The translations under genes were made by a program, and so were the position numbers. A DNA stretch of 64,000 nucleotides from JBBQVS01 sp963792705 (lineage in GTDB: Bacteria > Chloroflexota > Ktedonobacteria > Ktedonobacterales > Ktedonobacteraceae), in NCBI GenBank assembly GCA_963792705.1, contig CAWBXD010000001.1, positions 62,001 through 126,000 on the forward strand. Reading direction: 5' to 3'. Under the pieces are notes generated by a model that was given only the letters and a program-made list of their open reading frames with translations, was not told the origin of the DNA and did not search any database. Below, in pieces: positions 34,623-42,462 of the stretch (position 1 is the first letter of the stretch; the number at the start of each line of letters is the position of its first letter).

Positions 34623-36776
34623 GTGGCGCAGAGTACCGAAGTAGAGCAGATGTTGTCACACCATAGTGCTCGTCTAAGAGCGTGTCTTCAGAATGTCTCC
34701 GGCACGAGTTCTGGGCCAGAGGAGGGTAGCGATGCATCGTTGCTTCTCAATGCCTTAATTGGTGATGATGGATTGAGTGGCTCTTTGTTAGCAACACAAC
34801 TCGAACAATCGGGACGTTGGCTTGCGGAGCAAGGTGGCAAACTCGATGTACGCCTGGATGGTCTGCAAAAATATGTTGAGGCATTAGCAAACGAGCTGCA
34901 AAACATCTTCATCGGGCATATTCCTCTACAATTGGAAGCTACAAAACATCTTTACGCGCTACAATCTGAGGCTATGCTTGCCCTCACGCGTGGCTATCAA
35001 AGCGTTTCTGATCGCTTCTCTTTAGAACGAGCAGAGGCGACACAGCAGTTAGAGTATCGTCTACTCGCACTACAGCGTATCAATGGCTTTAGCAACTCCT
35101 CTATGGACCTCGATCAGACATTGGATGTGACAGCGCAAGTGGTCGCTGAAGAACTGCATGTTGACCTTTGTTCTATCTTCTTCTACGATGATTTACAACG
35201 CGTCTTAACACTACGTGCCACCAATGGGCCGAGACCACTTGGGGGCATGCACTTTACGTTGCGTCTAGGCGAGGGTTATAGTGGCTGGGTGGCTGATAAA
35301 GGGCGTCCTTTACTTGAGCACGATGCTCACACAAATCCTAACTTTGCAAGCGAGGCGGACGCGTATAGCGAGAATTATCGTGGTTTGATGTCACTCCCAA
35401 TCATCTTCTTTGGCAATTCCGAACGCTTAATTGGTGTGATCAATGTGCAATCATCCATTGCACGCGATTTTACACGCGAGGAGATGAGCTTTGTCGAGGT
35501 GGTTGCGGGCATTGTCGCCATCAATATTGAGAATGGTCGCTTGTACGAGCAAACGGATGAACAACTGCGCCGCAAAGTTCATGAATTAGCTACTATTCAC
35601 CGCGTTTCGTCGATTATCGCCTCAACGCTTAATCTCGACGAGGTGCTTCAAATCATCACGACACAGGCCGTCCATCTTTCGGGTGCCGAACGCTCTTGCA
35701 TCTTCTCGCTTGACCCAGACACCCAAACATTACATGTCCTGGCACACTATGGTCTAAACGCGGCATTAGCGCGTCGTATGCAGATAAATCTGGGCCAATG
35801 CTGTGCTGGACGCACGGTGCAAACGGGTAGGCCAAGTATGGCAGTGGATTGCTTTCATGCCGATGAGCACTGTATCCTACATAGCGACCCCTTTGTCTCG
35901 GCGGAGATACATGCTGTGCTGTGTGTTCCATTGCAAGTCAAGCAGAAAACTCTTGGCTGCATCTGCATCTATAGTAGCCATCGTCACATGCTTAGCCCTG
36001 AGCAGATGCAACTTGTTATCACATTCGCTAATGAAGCCGCCATCGCTATTGACAACGCCCGACTTTACGAAGAGACGCGTCGTGGACTTGAGCTAAAATC
36101 GGCACTTTTACGAGAATTGCATCATCGCGTCAAGAATAATCTCGCCACCGTTGCAGGTATCCTTTCGCTGCAGAGGAGACGCTCCAAATCAGTTGAGGTA
36201 AGCAACACACTTGCCGAAAGCGTGAACCGTGTGCAGGGTCTTGCTGCGACACATGATTTATTGGCGCATGAAGATGTCAGCGAGGCGCGCATTGATGACA
36301 TTGCACGCAAGATTGTCGGAGTCGCAAATACAAATCTGCGCCCACCAGATAAGCATATTGTGTTCAATGTCGAGCCAAGCGCGATTGTTATCCCTTCGCG
36401 TGCTGTCACCATTTTAGCCTTAGTCCTCAATGAGATGGTTTCCAATGCCCTTAAACACGGTATGGCAGATCAGACGGAGGGAACCATCACGATTACAGGA
36501 CATGAAGAAGATGGAATTGTCATTGTACAGGTGATTGATTCAGGTAGTGGTCCAGATTTCGCGCTTCCTCTTGAGGGAAACAACGAAGGTGGAAATTTTG
36601 AGGGGCTTGGCCTTTCACTTATCAAGCATCTCATTGGTGATCTCGATGGAGAGTTCTCGCTACGTCGGGAGCATCTGCCTGTAGTAGAACCGTCTTTGGA
36701 AAAGGCATCTACCATAGAGCGTACAGTTGCTGAGGTACGGTTTCCGCTAAAAAGGCGTAACCGCTCGGCTATTTAA
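34623..36776 (+). CDS. GAF-GAF sensor histidine kinase (HisKA_2 type)
   Basis: A 717-residue soluble two-component kinase. An alpha-helical N-terminal region (1-150) leads to GAF domain 1 (about 165-310, DLCSIFFYDD...RGLMSLPI). GAF domain 2 (about 325-480) has GAERSCIFSL, CVPLQVK and CICIYSS. The dimerisation/phosphoacceptor helix LRELHHRVKNNLATVAGI is of the HisKA_2 class. The HATPase has LNEMVSNALKHG and GLGLSLIKHLI. No membrane segment is present, so it senses a cytoplasmic ligand or redox state. GTG at 34623 follows AAGAGGAAGTAGCAA. The response regulator 44 bases downstream is the probable partner. Confidence 0.92.
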   Translation: MAQSTEVEQMLSHHSARLRACLQNVSGTSSGPEEGSDASLLLNALIGDDGLSGSLLATQLEQSGRWLAEQGGKLDVRLDGLQKYVEALANELQNIFIGHIPLQLEATKHLYALQSEAMLALTRGYQSVSDRFSLERAEATQQLEYRLLALQRINGFSNSSMDLDQTLDVTAQVVAEELHVDLCSIFFYDDLQRVLTLRATNGPRPLGGMHFTLRLGEGYSGWVADKGRPLLEHDAHTNPNFASEADAYSENYRGLMSLPIIFFGNSERLIGVINVQSSIARDFTREEMSFVEVVAGIVAINIENGRLYEQTDEQLRRKVHELATIHRVSSIIASTLNLDEVLQIITTQAVHLSGAERSCIFSLDPDTQTLHVLAHYGLNAALARRMQINLGQCCAGRTVQTGRPSMAVDCFHADEHCILHSDPFVSAEIHAVLCVPLQVKQKTLGCICIYSSHRHMLSPEQMQLVITFANEAAIAIDNARLYEETRRGLELKSALLRELHHRVKNNLATVAGILSLQRRRSKSVEVSNTLAESVNRVQGLAATHDLLAHEDVSEARIDDIARKIVGVANTNLRPPDKHIVFNVEPSAIVIPSRAVTILALVLNEMVSNALKHGMADQTEGTITITGHEEDGIVIVQVIDSGSGPDFALPLEGNNEGGNFEGLGLSLIKHLIGDLDGEFSLRREHLPVVEPSLEKASTIERTVAEVRFPLKRRNRSAI

Positions 36777-36820
36777 ATAGAAATCATTCGGTGGTTTTGT
36801 TGTAGAGGTAGTTGCTAGAT

Positions 36821-37306
36821 ATGCAAACATCTGTAAAAAATTATAAGCTTCTTGTCGTTGAAAATGAGGCGGACATTCGACAGGTACTCTGTTTTTTCTT
36901 ACGACACTCCGGCTATGAGGTGCTGGATGTAGCAAGCGGTGACGAAGCTATTGAGGTTATTCCAGAATACCATCCTGACCTGATTGTTTTAGACCTTATG
37001 ATGCATGGCAAGTCGGGGTGGGATGTGCTTCAATGGTTGCACGATGTATATAAACGTCCAGCGTTGCCTGTCGTTATTTTGACGGCACTTGTTCATTTCT
37101 CGGACCAGCTACGTGGTTTTGAACTAGGTGCTGTAGAGTACATTACGAAACCAACGCAACCATCAAAAGTGGTAGAGCGTGTACACTTGCTCCTGTCACT
37201 GACTGAAGAGCAACGCTTTCTTCGTCAGAGAAAGCGTATTGACGACCAGAGAAAGATGTTTGCCCGTCTTTCTGCTACACAATCGGATGAGTTTGCGTCC
37301 TACTAA
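36821..37306 (+). CDS. Single-domain response regulator
   Basis: A 161-residue receiver protein from ATG at 36821 (MQTSVKNYKLLVVENEADIR), preceded by AGAGGTAG. The acidic pair is EN-E, the phospho-acceptor Asp lies in LIVLDLMMHG, and VILTAL and the Lys in YITKP complete the site. After the receiver (about 6-125) only a short charged helical tail remains, so there is no DNA-binding output domain. It likely works by protein interaction or as a phosphorelay module with the histidine kinase upstream. Its stop overlaps by four bases the convergent Ser/Thr kinase stop. Confidence 0.9.
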   Translation: MQTSVKNYKLLVVENEADIRQVLCFFLRHSGYEVLDVASGDEAIEVIPEYHPDLIVLDLMMHGKSGWDVLQWLHDVYKRPALPVVILTALVHFSDQLRGFELGAVEYITKPTQPSKVVERVHLLLSLTEEQRFLRQRKRIDDQRKMFARLSATQSDEFASY

Positions 37307-38436
37307 TCAGGTACTCTACTGAGAGCATGTCCACAACGTGTACAGAAGCGGTTATTCGCCGGATTCTGGCCTCCACATGTAGCGCATTGATTCATTGGGA
37401 AGCCGCACCTTGTGCAAAAGCGCATCTGCGGCTTGTTTGCCTGATGGCAATTGGGGCAGGCATACATTTTCACTGGATAAGGGTATACAGGACGTGGTAC
37501 AGCCTCATATCTTGGGGTTTGCTCTTGAGGTGGCACCACAAAGGGCTGTGTTTGTTGTGGTTGTATTGCTATATGATGTCCTGTACGCAATCTTGGCTGC
37601 GCTAATTCGAGCGCATCCGCCATATTGCTTGCCTGCTGATACCGATGGGCTGGATTCTTCATAAGTGCTGTAAGAATAATCTGCTCCATCGCGGGAGAAA
37701 TTGCGGGATTGAGTATACTGGGTCGTTGAGGAGTTTCGTAAATATGGCTATGTGCTAATGCAGGGTAATTCTCTCCAAGAAACGGTGTTTGACCCGTCAA
37801 CGCCTCGAACAGCATCGCGCCGAGAGCATAAATATCCGCTCTTCCATCAACCGCACCCCCAAGGCACTGCTCTGGTGACATATATTCGGGCGTACCAACT
37901 CCTGCACCCGGATGTGTTAGATGATCTTTTGTGCTTGCAAGCACCTTTGCTATCCCAAAGTCCGAGAGAATAGGCCGACCAGAACGGTCCATCAAAACGT
38001 TAACCGGCTTCACATCGCGGTGTACAACTCCTTGTTCATGTGCATAATGCAATGCGCTTGCAAGCTGTACAAAAATAGGGGTTGCCTCTACCTCATTCAT
38101 TGCATGGCCTTGTACATGGAGTTGGTCGAGGCGATGTTTAAGCGTCCCACCATCCACCAGTTGCATCACAATGTACAAATGTCCGTTTTGCTCACTAGCA
38201 TCGTGAACTGTGACAATATTGGGATGTGAGAGACGTGCGACGAGTTTTGCTTCCAGATTGAAACGCTCAACAAAGTTGCGGTCTGCTGCATACCACGGGG
38301 GAAGCACTTTTATGGCGACTTCACGATCAAGGTTTTCCTGATACGCTCTATACACGCGAGCCATACCTCCTTGACCAAGAGGTGCAAGAACACGATAGTT
38401 GCCTAGCGTTGTCCCTAGTAAATTGTCTCGTTGCAT
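37303..38436 (-). CDS. Ser/Thr protein kinase with C-terminal double zinc ribbon
   Basis: A 377-residue Hanks-type kinase. It has LGQGGMARVYRAY, Lys43 in VAIKVLP, VVHRDVKPVN with Asp141, SDFGIAK, PEYMSPEQ and ADIYALGAMLFEALTG, all consistent with activity. A Pro/Gln-rich linker follows. The last 55 residues form a double zinc ribbon: CPNCHQANKPQMRFCTRCG, then CATCGGQNPANNRFCTRCG. There is no membrane span. It lies next to a two-component pair and upstream of FHA proteins, so cross-talk is plausible. RGD-type HRD is present, as in PknB relatives. The stop overlaps the response regulator by four bases. Confidence 0.92.
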   Translation of the reverse strand: MQRDNLLGTTLGNYRVLAPLGQGGMARVYRAYQENLDREVAIKVLPPWYAADRNFVERFNLEAKLVARLSHPNIVTVHDASEQNGHLYIVMQLVDGGTLKHRLDQLHVQGHAMNEVEATPIFVQLASALHYAHEQGVVHRDVKPVNVLMDRSGRPILSDFGIAKVLASTKDHLTHPGAGVGTPEYMSPEQCLGGAVDGRADIYALGAMLFEALTGQTPFLGENYPALAHSHIYETPQRPSILNPAISPAMEQIILTALMKNPAHRYQQASNMADALELAQPRLRTGHHIAIQPQQTQPFVVPPQEQTPRYEAVPRPVYPYPVKMYACPNCHQANKPQMRFCTRCGFPMNQCATCGGQNPANNRFCTRCGHALSRVPD

Positions 38437-38478
38437 TGTGACGCGAAACTTCCCTTTTGCATTATACTAAATTTTCCC

Positions 38479-38530
38479 TGCGAATGATGAGGGCAAGAAT
38501 ACATCCGTATTCTTGCCCTCATCATTCGCA
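38479..38530. terminator. Perfect 24-bp stem between kinase and FHA gene
   Basis: Arms 38479-38502 and 38507-38530 are exact complements (core GAATGATGAGGGCAAGAATA) with a four-base loop. It lies between the start of the kinase gene and the end of the FHA gene, both minus strand, so it terminates the FHA transcript or separates the units. Confidence 0.8.
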
Positions 38531-38542
38531 AGAAAGTCTTTC

Positions 38543-39853
38543 TTAGCCACGAGCAAAGACGAGCACCGTTTGACCGAGTTGAATACGATCACCTTCTTGT
38601 AATGGGAAGGTCTGAAACTTGCTAACAAGTTGTCCATTGACCTTTGTACCGTTTGCGCTACCTTCATCCTTGAGGGCATACTGTCCATTGCCTAGATTGA
38701 CGACGGAGGCATGAAGACGCGAAACTGCCAGGTCTTCTAAGAAGATGTCACTCTCGCGGCTACGTCCGATGCTCAGCGAATCCTTGACAACTTTGTACTC
38801 GCGTCCAGGCTCTTTGCCTTCTTCTACGCGCACAAGTCCAAGCCCAGTCCCATTGTTAGGACGCATAATAGTTCTATCAGCATCGTTAGCACCGAAGTTG
38901 CTATCTATGCCATCAAAGGATGCCCCCTGATTTTGCTGCATACCAGGATTGTTCTGTCCTAAGCCGCCTTGCTGTTGCCATGATGGAGCAGCTTGTGGAA
39001 CACTTCCTATTGCACCAGCAAAGCCGCCCATCGCATTGTTTGCGCTTTGTGGGGCATACTGCTGCTGTTGAGGTGCGCCCCAAGCATCAGCCTGTCCACC
39101 TTGTGCATTCTGCCCGTTCTGACCGAATCCTTGCTGGTTCCAATTAGGACTAGAACTCGGTCCTCCTGCGAAACCAGGAGGTGCCTGTTGAGGTTGTGGT
39201 GCAATATTCGCCTGGCCGCCCCACTGCTGTTGCGCGGCAGCTGGTTGCTCCCACGGTTGTTGAGCAACAGGAACAGGATTTGCGTCCCACGCCGTGCGGC
39301 CAACTTGTCCTGCAGGATTACCCGGTGTTTCCCACTGATTTGCGGCTGCTGGTTGTGCCCCTGCATTCCACTGGCTACCTGCCTGTTGTCCATTTTGCAT
39401 TCCACCACCCCATGCGGGTTGCTGAGGTGCGTTATTTTGTCCATCACCCCAAGGGGCCGTAGTCGGCTGCGGTATACCATTTTGTCCACCCCAAGGACTT
39501 GCTGCTTGCTGCTGTATTGGCGCATTTTGTGGTGTACCCCAGCCTTGTTGCTGAGAATTGACAGGTGCGCCCCAACCTTGTTGCTGCCCCTGAACCTGTT
39601 GCTGCTGCCATTGAGGTGCATCGTTTGCCGCACCCGGATTCCAACTGCCAGCGGCACCAGGTTGTTGCGCTTGTCGTTGCCAATCGTTGTTTCCAGTACC
39701 CGTCGGAGCCTTCGTACCCTTCTTGCCACCACTACGGTAGACTAAGAAACCGCCGATAGCAACAACCAACGCCAGAACCACACCCGCAACTGCAATGATT
39801 GTTCCTGAAACAGGAAGCGCAGCGACAACGAAGAGCGTAAGTTGTTCATACAT
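38543..39853 (-). CDS. FHA-domain protein with Gln/Trp/Gly-rich linker
   Basis: About 436 residues from ATG at 39853 (MYEQLTLFVVAALPVSG), preceded by AGAGGGG. The N-terminal membrane span at about 12-40 is followed by a basic RSGGKKG. A roughly 275-residue low-complexity linker has many QQGWG, PWG and QPAW repeats. The C-terminal FHA domain (about 340-436) has SIGRSRESDIFLEDLAVSRL, HASVVN and DEGSANGTKVNG, the phosphothreonine-binding residues. It is downstream of a kinase with its own FHA domain on the same strand, so it is a likely phospho-dependent partner. The linker is probably disordered and could phase-separate, which is inference. Confidence 0.9.
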   Translation of the reverse strand: MYEQLTLFVVAALPVSGTIIAVAGVVLALVVAIGGFLVYRSGGKKGTKAPTGTGNNDWQRQAQQPGAAGSWNPGAANDAPQWQQQQVQGQQQGWGAPVNSQQQGWGTPQNAPIQQQAASPWGGQNGIPQPTTAPWGDGQNNAPQQPAWGGGMQNGQQAGSQWNAGAQPAAANQWETPGNPAGQVGRTAWDANPVPVAQQPWEQPAAAQQQWGGQANIAPQPQQAPPGFAGGPSSSPNWNQQGFGQNGQNAQGGQADAWGAPQQQQYAPQSANNAMGGFAGAIGSVPQAAPSWQQQGGLGQNNPGMQQNQGASFDGIDSNFGANDADRTIMRPNNGTGLGLVRVEEGKEPGREYKVVKDSLSIGRSRESDIFLEDLAVSRLHASVVNLGNGQYALKDEGSANGTKVNGQLVSKFQTFPLQEGDRIQLGQTVLVFARG

Positions 39854-39872
39854 AATAATTACCCCTCTGCTC

Positions 39873-39938
39873 GTAGGGGCGATAGAGTATTTCCCTACCA
39901 CCCGATCTCAATCGGGTACCAGTATGTGGTACCCCTAC
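39873..39938. repeat. Palindromic element, variant copy (GTAGGGG ends)
   Basis: A 66-bp segment beginning GTAGGGGCGATAG and ending GTGGTACCCCTAC, with a seven-base terminal inverted repeat and an inner stem around CCCGATCTCAATCGGG. It lies in the gap between the kinase-FHA and FHA genes. It probably belongs to a sister subfamily of the GTAGGGACC elements. Confidence 0.55.
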
Positions 39939-40033
39939 AACTGCGACGCAGTACGTGTCAGAACATGTAAGTGCATGCCAGTGCCTACGAAAGAAAGCCT
40001 GTCAATGCCTAACCAGTGCTTGTCACACCACAC

Positions 40034-41269
40034 TTATCGCATTTCAAAACGTACCTCGACACTGCCAAAGCGAAGGACATCACCATCTTTGAGTGTACGT
40101 TCCTCGTGTGGTGTCAAGATGACTCCATTCAAACGTGTCTTATTTAAAGCGTTCAAGTCTTCAACGGTAAATGCTCCCTGCTGGTTACGCAGATAGGCAT
40201 GTCGTCTGCCGACTGTTTTGTCCGCAAGCGTAATTTCTGGGAAGATACCAAGTGTTGGGTCCTGACGTCCCACAACCATCAGTTCTCCTTTTAACGGTAT
40301 CGCTTGTCCATTAGAGAGAACAACGATGCGCGCCTCTTTTTGTGGTAGAGATCTGCTTGGACTTACGTTTCCGTTACCCTTTGCCTGTTGCTCAGGAGCA
40401 TATTGTGCATGACGCTTGTCTGTTGGCATTGTCAATACACGTTCATGTACTTGCTCAAGTGCAGCTATGAACTCTTGTGGGGTCGCATAACGCTCCGTCG
40501 GCGATTTAGCAAGAGCTTTTTGCATGAATAGGTCCATCTCCATCGGGAGATCATGACGTATACGGCAAATAGATGGAACCTTATCGTTGATATGCTTAAT
40601 CACGATATCAACGGCTGACTCCCCTTGAAAGGGAGGGACACCCGCCAACATCTCAAACAAAACCGTTGCTACGGAATATAAATCTGAGCGCGTATCCGCC
40701 GAACGTCCACTCTCTGCCTGTTCGGGAGAAATATAATAGGCCGTGCCCATAAACACATTAGATTGTGTGAGCGTCACCGTTTCCCGACCACGGGCTAGAC
40801 CGAAATCAGCAATCTTTACCATATCCTTACTGTTAATAAGAATATTCTGTGGCTTAATATCTCTATGCACAACCCCCTGATTGTATGCTGTGTCTAAACC
40901 TTCCGCTATCTGACGGGCATAGTTCAAAGCATGTAACGTATCCATCTGTCCGTTAGTGAGCATATGGTACTTTAGGTTCTGTCCATCAATATAATCCATC
41001 ACAATGTAGTGCATATTATCGTCGTCGCCGTAATCAACAATACGTACAATATGAGGATCACTCAGACCTAAAAGGATATGGGCTTCACGCTGAAAACGTG
41101 CGAGGAGTTCATCATCATTTGACAATTCAACATGCATCATTTTAATAGCGTAAATATGATTATCTTCCAGATCGCGCGCGATATAGACGGTGGCAAAACT
41201 GCCCCGCCCTCGCTCGTCGATCAGTTTGTAGCGACCCTTGATGACACGTCCGGTCATGTCACCATTCAT
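40034..41269 (-). CDS. Ser/Thr protein kinase with C-terminal FHA domain
   Basis: A 411-residue kinase with DERGRGSFATVYIAR, the catalytic Lys in YAIKMM, VVHRDIKPQN, IADFGLARG, AYYISPEQ and SDLYSVATVLFEMLAG, so it is catalytically complete. The C-terminal FHA domain (about 315-411) has VVGRQDPTLGIFPEITLADK, RRHAYL and NALNKTRLNG. The start ATG at 41269 follows GAGGGAGGAG. Kinases with their own FHA domain commonly dock on autophosphorylated Thr. The next gene on this strand is a membrane-anchored FHA protein, so the two form a likely signalling pair. Confidence 0.92.
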   Translation of the reverse strand: MNGDMTGRVIKGRYKLIDERGRGSFATVYIARDLEDNHIYAIKMMHVELSNDDELLARFQREAHILLGLSDPHIVRIVDYGDDDNMHYIVMDYIDGQNLKYHMLTNGQMDTLHALNYARQIAEGLDTAYNQGVVHRDIKPQNILINSKDMVKIADFGLARGRETVTLTQSNVFMGTAYYISPEQAESGRSADTRSDLYSVATVLFEMLAGVPPFQGESAVDIVIKHINDKVPSICRIRHDLPMEMDLFMQKALAKSPTERYATPQEFIAALEQVHERVLTMPTDKRHAQYAPEQQAKGNGNVSPSRSLPQKEARIVVLSNGQAIPLKGELMVVGRQDPTLGIFPEITLADKTVGRRHAYLRNQQGAFTVEDLNALNKTRLNGVILTPHEERTLKDGDVLRFGSVEVRFEMR

Positions 41270-41709
41270 GAAAGAACTCCTCCCTCAAACCTTCAGCCAG
41301 CTATTCAACAAGGAACGGCTAGCGGCTTTATTATACACTATCTCCACGCTTGTGTCATACTGACTTTCTATTGGTCATACATCTTCTACGTCCTCTCTAA
41401 TATCAACGTTGCAGAACACTAGATACATCGCATGGTAGAAGAGTATAGGAAAGAAAAACGACAGAAGATGGAAAGCATCACAAGGGTTTATAAAAGAGGA
41501 GAGCGTTTGGGAATAGTAACCTATGCCAAACACTTATAGGGACCTGATTCTATTACGCACAACTTGCACCCTCAATAGATGAAAAGGTTCTATAGCCTAG
41601 AATACACCTCAGTGAGAAAACCTAGGTAGTCACCATCGGGCTTCTCTCGCTGCGGTGTGAATAAAGGAGATGGATGAATACGATTAAAACTGTCATATTG
41701 CCGCTTTGA
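41270..41709. other. Intergenic region upstream of the kinase-FHA gene
   Basis: About 440 bases. It is AT-rich and has no supported gene, hairpin or repeat. It should hold the promoter for the kinase unit. The composition changes toward the ABC cluster at 41710. Confidence 0.4.
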
Positions 41710-42450
41710 TCAGGAGGATGACTCGTTTGCCTCTTTTCTGGAAGACCCCTTCTTCTCGCTCGCACGAAGGAGAGAGAGGGTACGATCTGCTCGCGCAGCG
41801 ATGCTGGGATCATGTGTCACCATAACTAATGTGAGTTGCTCTTGGCGCTGCCGTGCTTGGAGCAGTTCCAGAATCTCCTTTCCGGTCTCTGGATCAAGAT
41901 TCCCCGTCGGCTCATCTGCAAGGAGGACACGGGGACGATTGATTAAGGCACGCGCAATTGCGACCCTTTGTTGCTCCCCTCCAGAGAGGCGTCCTGGTGT
42001 ATGATTGAGACGGGTTTCCAATCCCACTTCCCTAAGCAGTTCGTGGGCGCGTTGTTTGAGATCAAAGGTCAGGTGCCGTCGATAGGGCATCAAGGGAGCC
42101 ATGACATTCTCTAATGCTGTTAGGTTGGGCAGAAGGTAGAAGAGTTGGAAGACAAACCCAATCGTTTCTCTGCGGTAATCAGCGGCTTGTACCGCCTTGA
42201 GAGTATGCACCTGATACTGATCGATCACGATCTCCCCTTGATCTGGTTGGTCTAAAGCTCCTAATAATGCCAGTAAGGTTGTCTTGCCGCAGCCGGAAGG
42301 ACCGGTAATTGCGAGAAACTCTCCGGCCTGAACTTCAAAGGAGAGTGTGTGCAAGACGGGGAGACTGCCACCGGGAAGTGCGTAACTCTTCACAATCTCT
42401 TTTACCTGGATGCGTGGGGAGGCATGTCCCTGTCGTGTTGGTGTTTCCAT
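41710..42450 (-). CDS. ABC transporter ATP-binding protein (MacB/LolD type)
   Basis: About 246 residues. Walker A is ITGPSGCGKTTLL, the Q-loop is FVFQLFYLLP, the signature is LSGGEQQRVAIARAL, Walker B is RVLLADEPTGNLD and the switch His is in VTHDP. The last about 20 residues are Ser/Lys-rich. The ATP-binding fold is intact, and the relatives power export of lipoproteins, peptides or antibiotics. It starts 12 bases after the end of the large permease gene and would be translated with it. Since that permease carries an in-frame stop, this ATPase may have no functional partner. Confidence 0.9.
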   Translation of the reverse strand: METPTRQGHASPRIQVKEIVKSYALPGGSLPVLHTLSFEVQAGEFLAITGPSGCGKTTLLALLGALDQPDQGEIVIDQYQVHTLKAVQAADYRRETIGFVFQLFYLLPNLTALENVMAPLMPYRRHLTFDLKQRAHELLREVGLETRLNHTPGRLSGGEQQRVAIARALINRPRVLLADEPTGNLDPETGKEILELLQARQRQEQLTLVMVTHDPSIAARADRTLSLLRASEKKGSSRKEANESSS

Positions 42451-42462
42451 CACTTTTCCTCG

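Noticed and set aside
38993..39745. Long open frames opposite the FHA protein linker
   Set aside because: They mirror the Gln/Trp/Gly-rich repeat on the coding strand and have no ribosome-binding site or family match.
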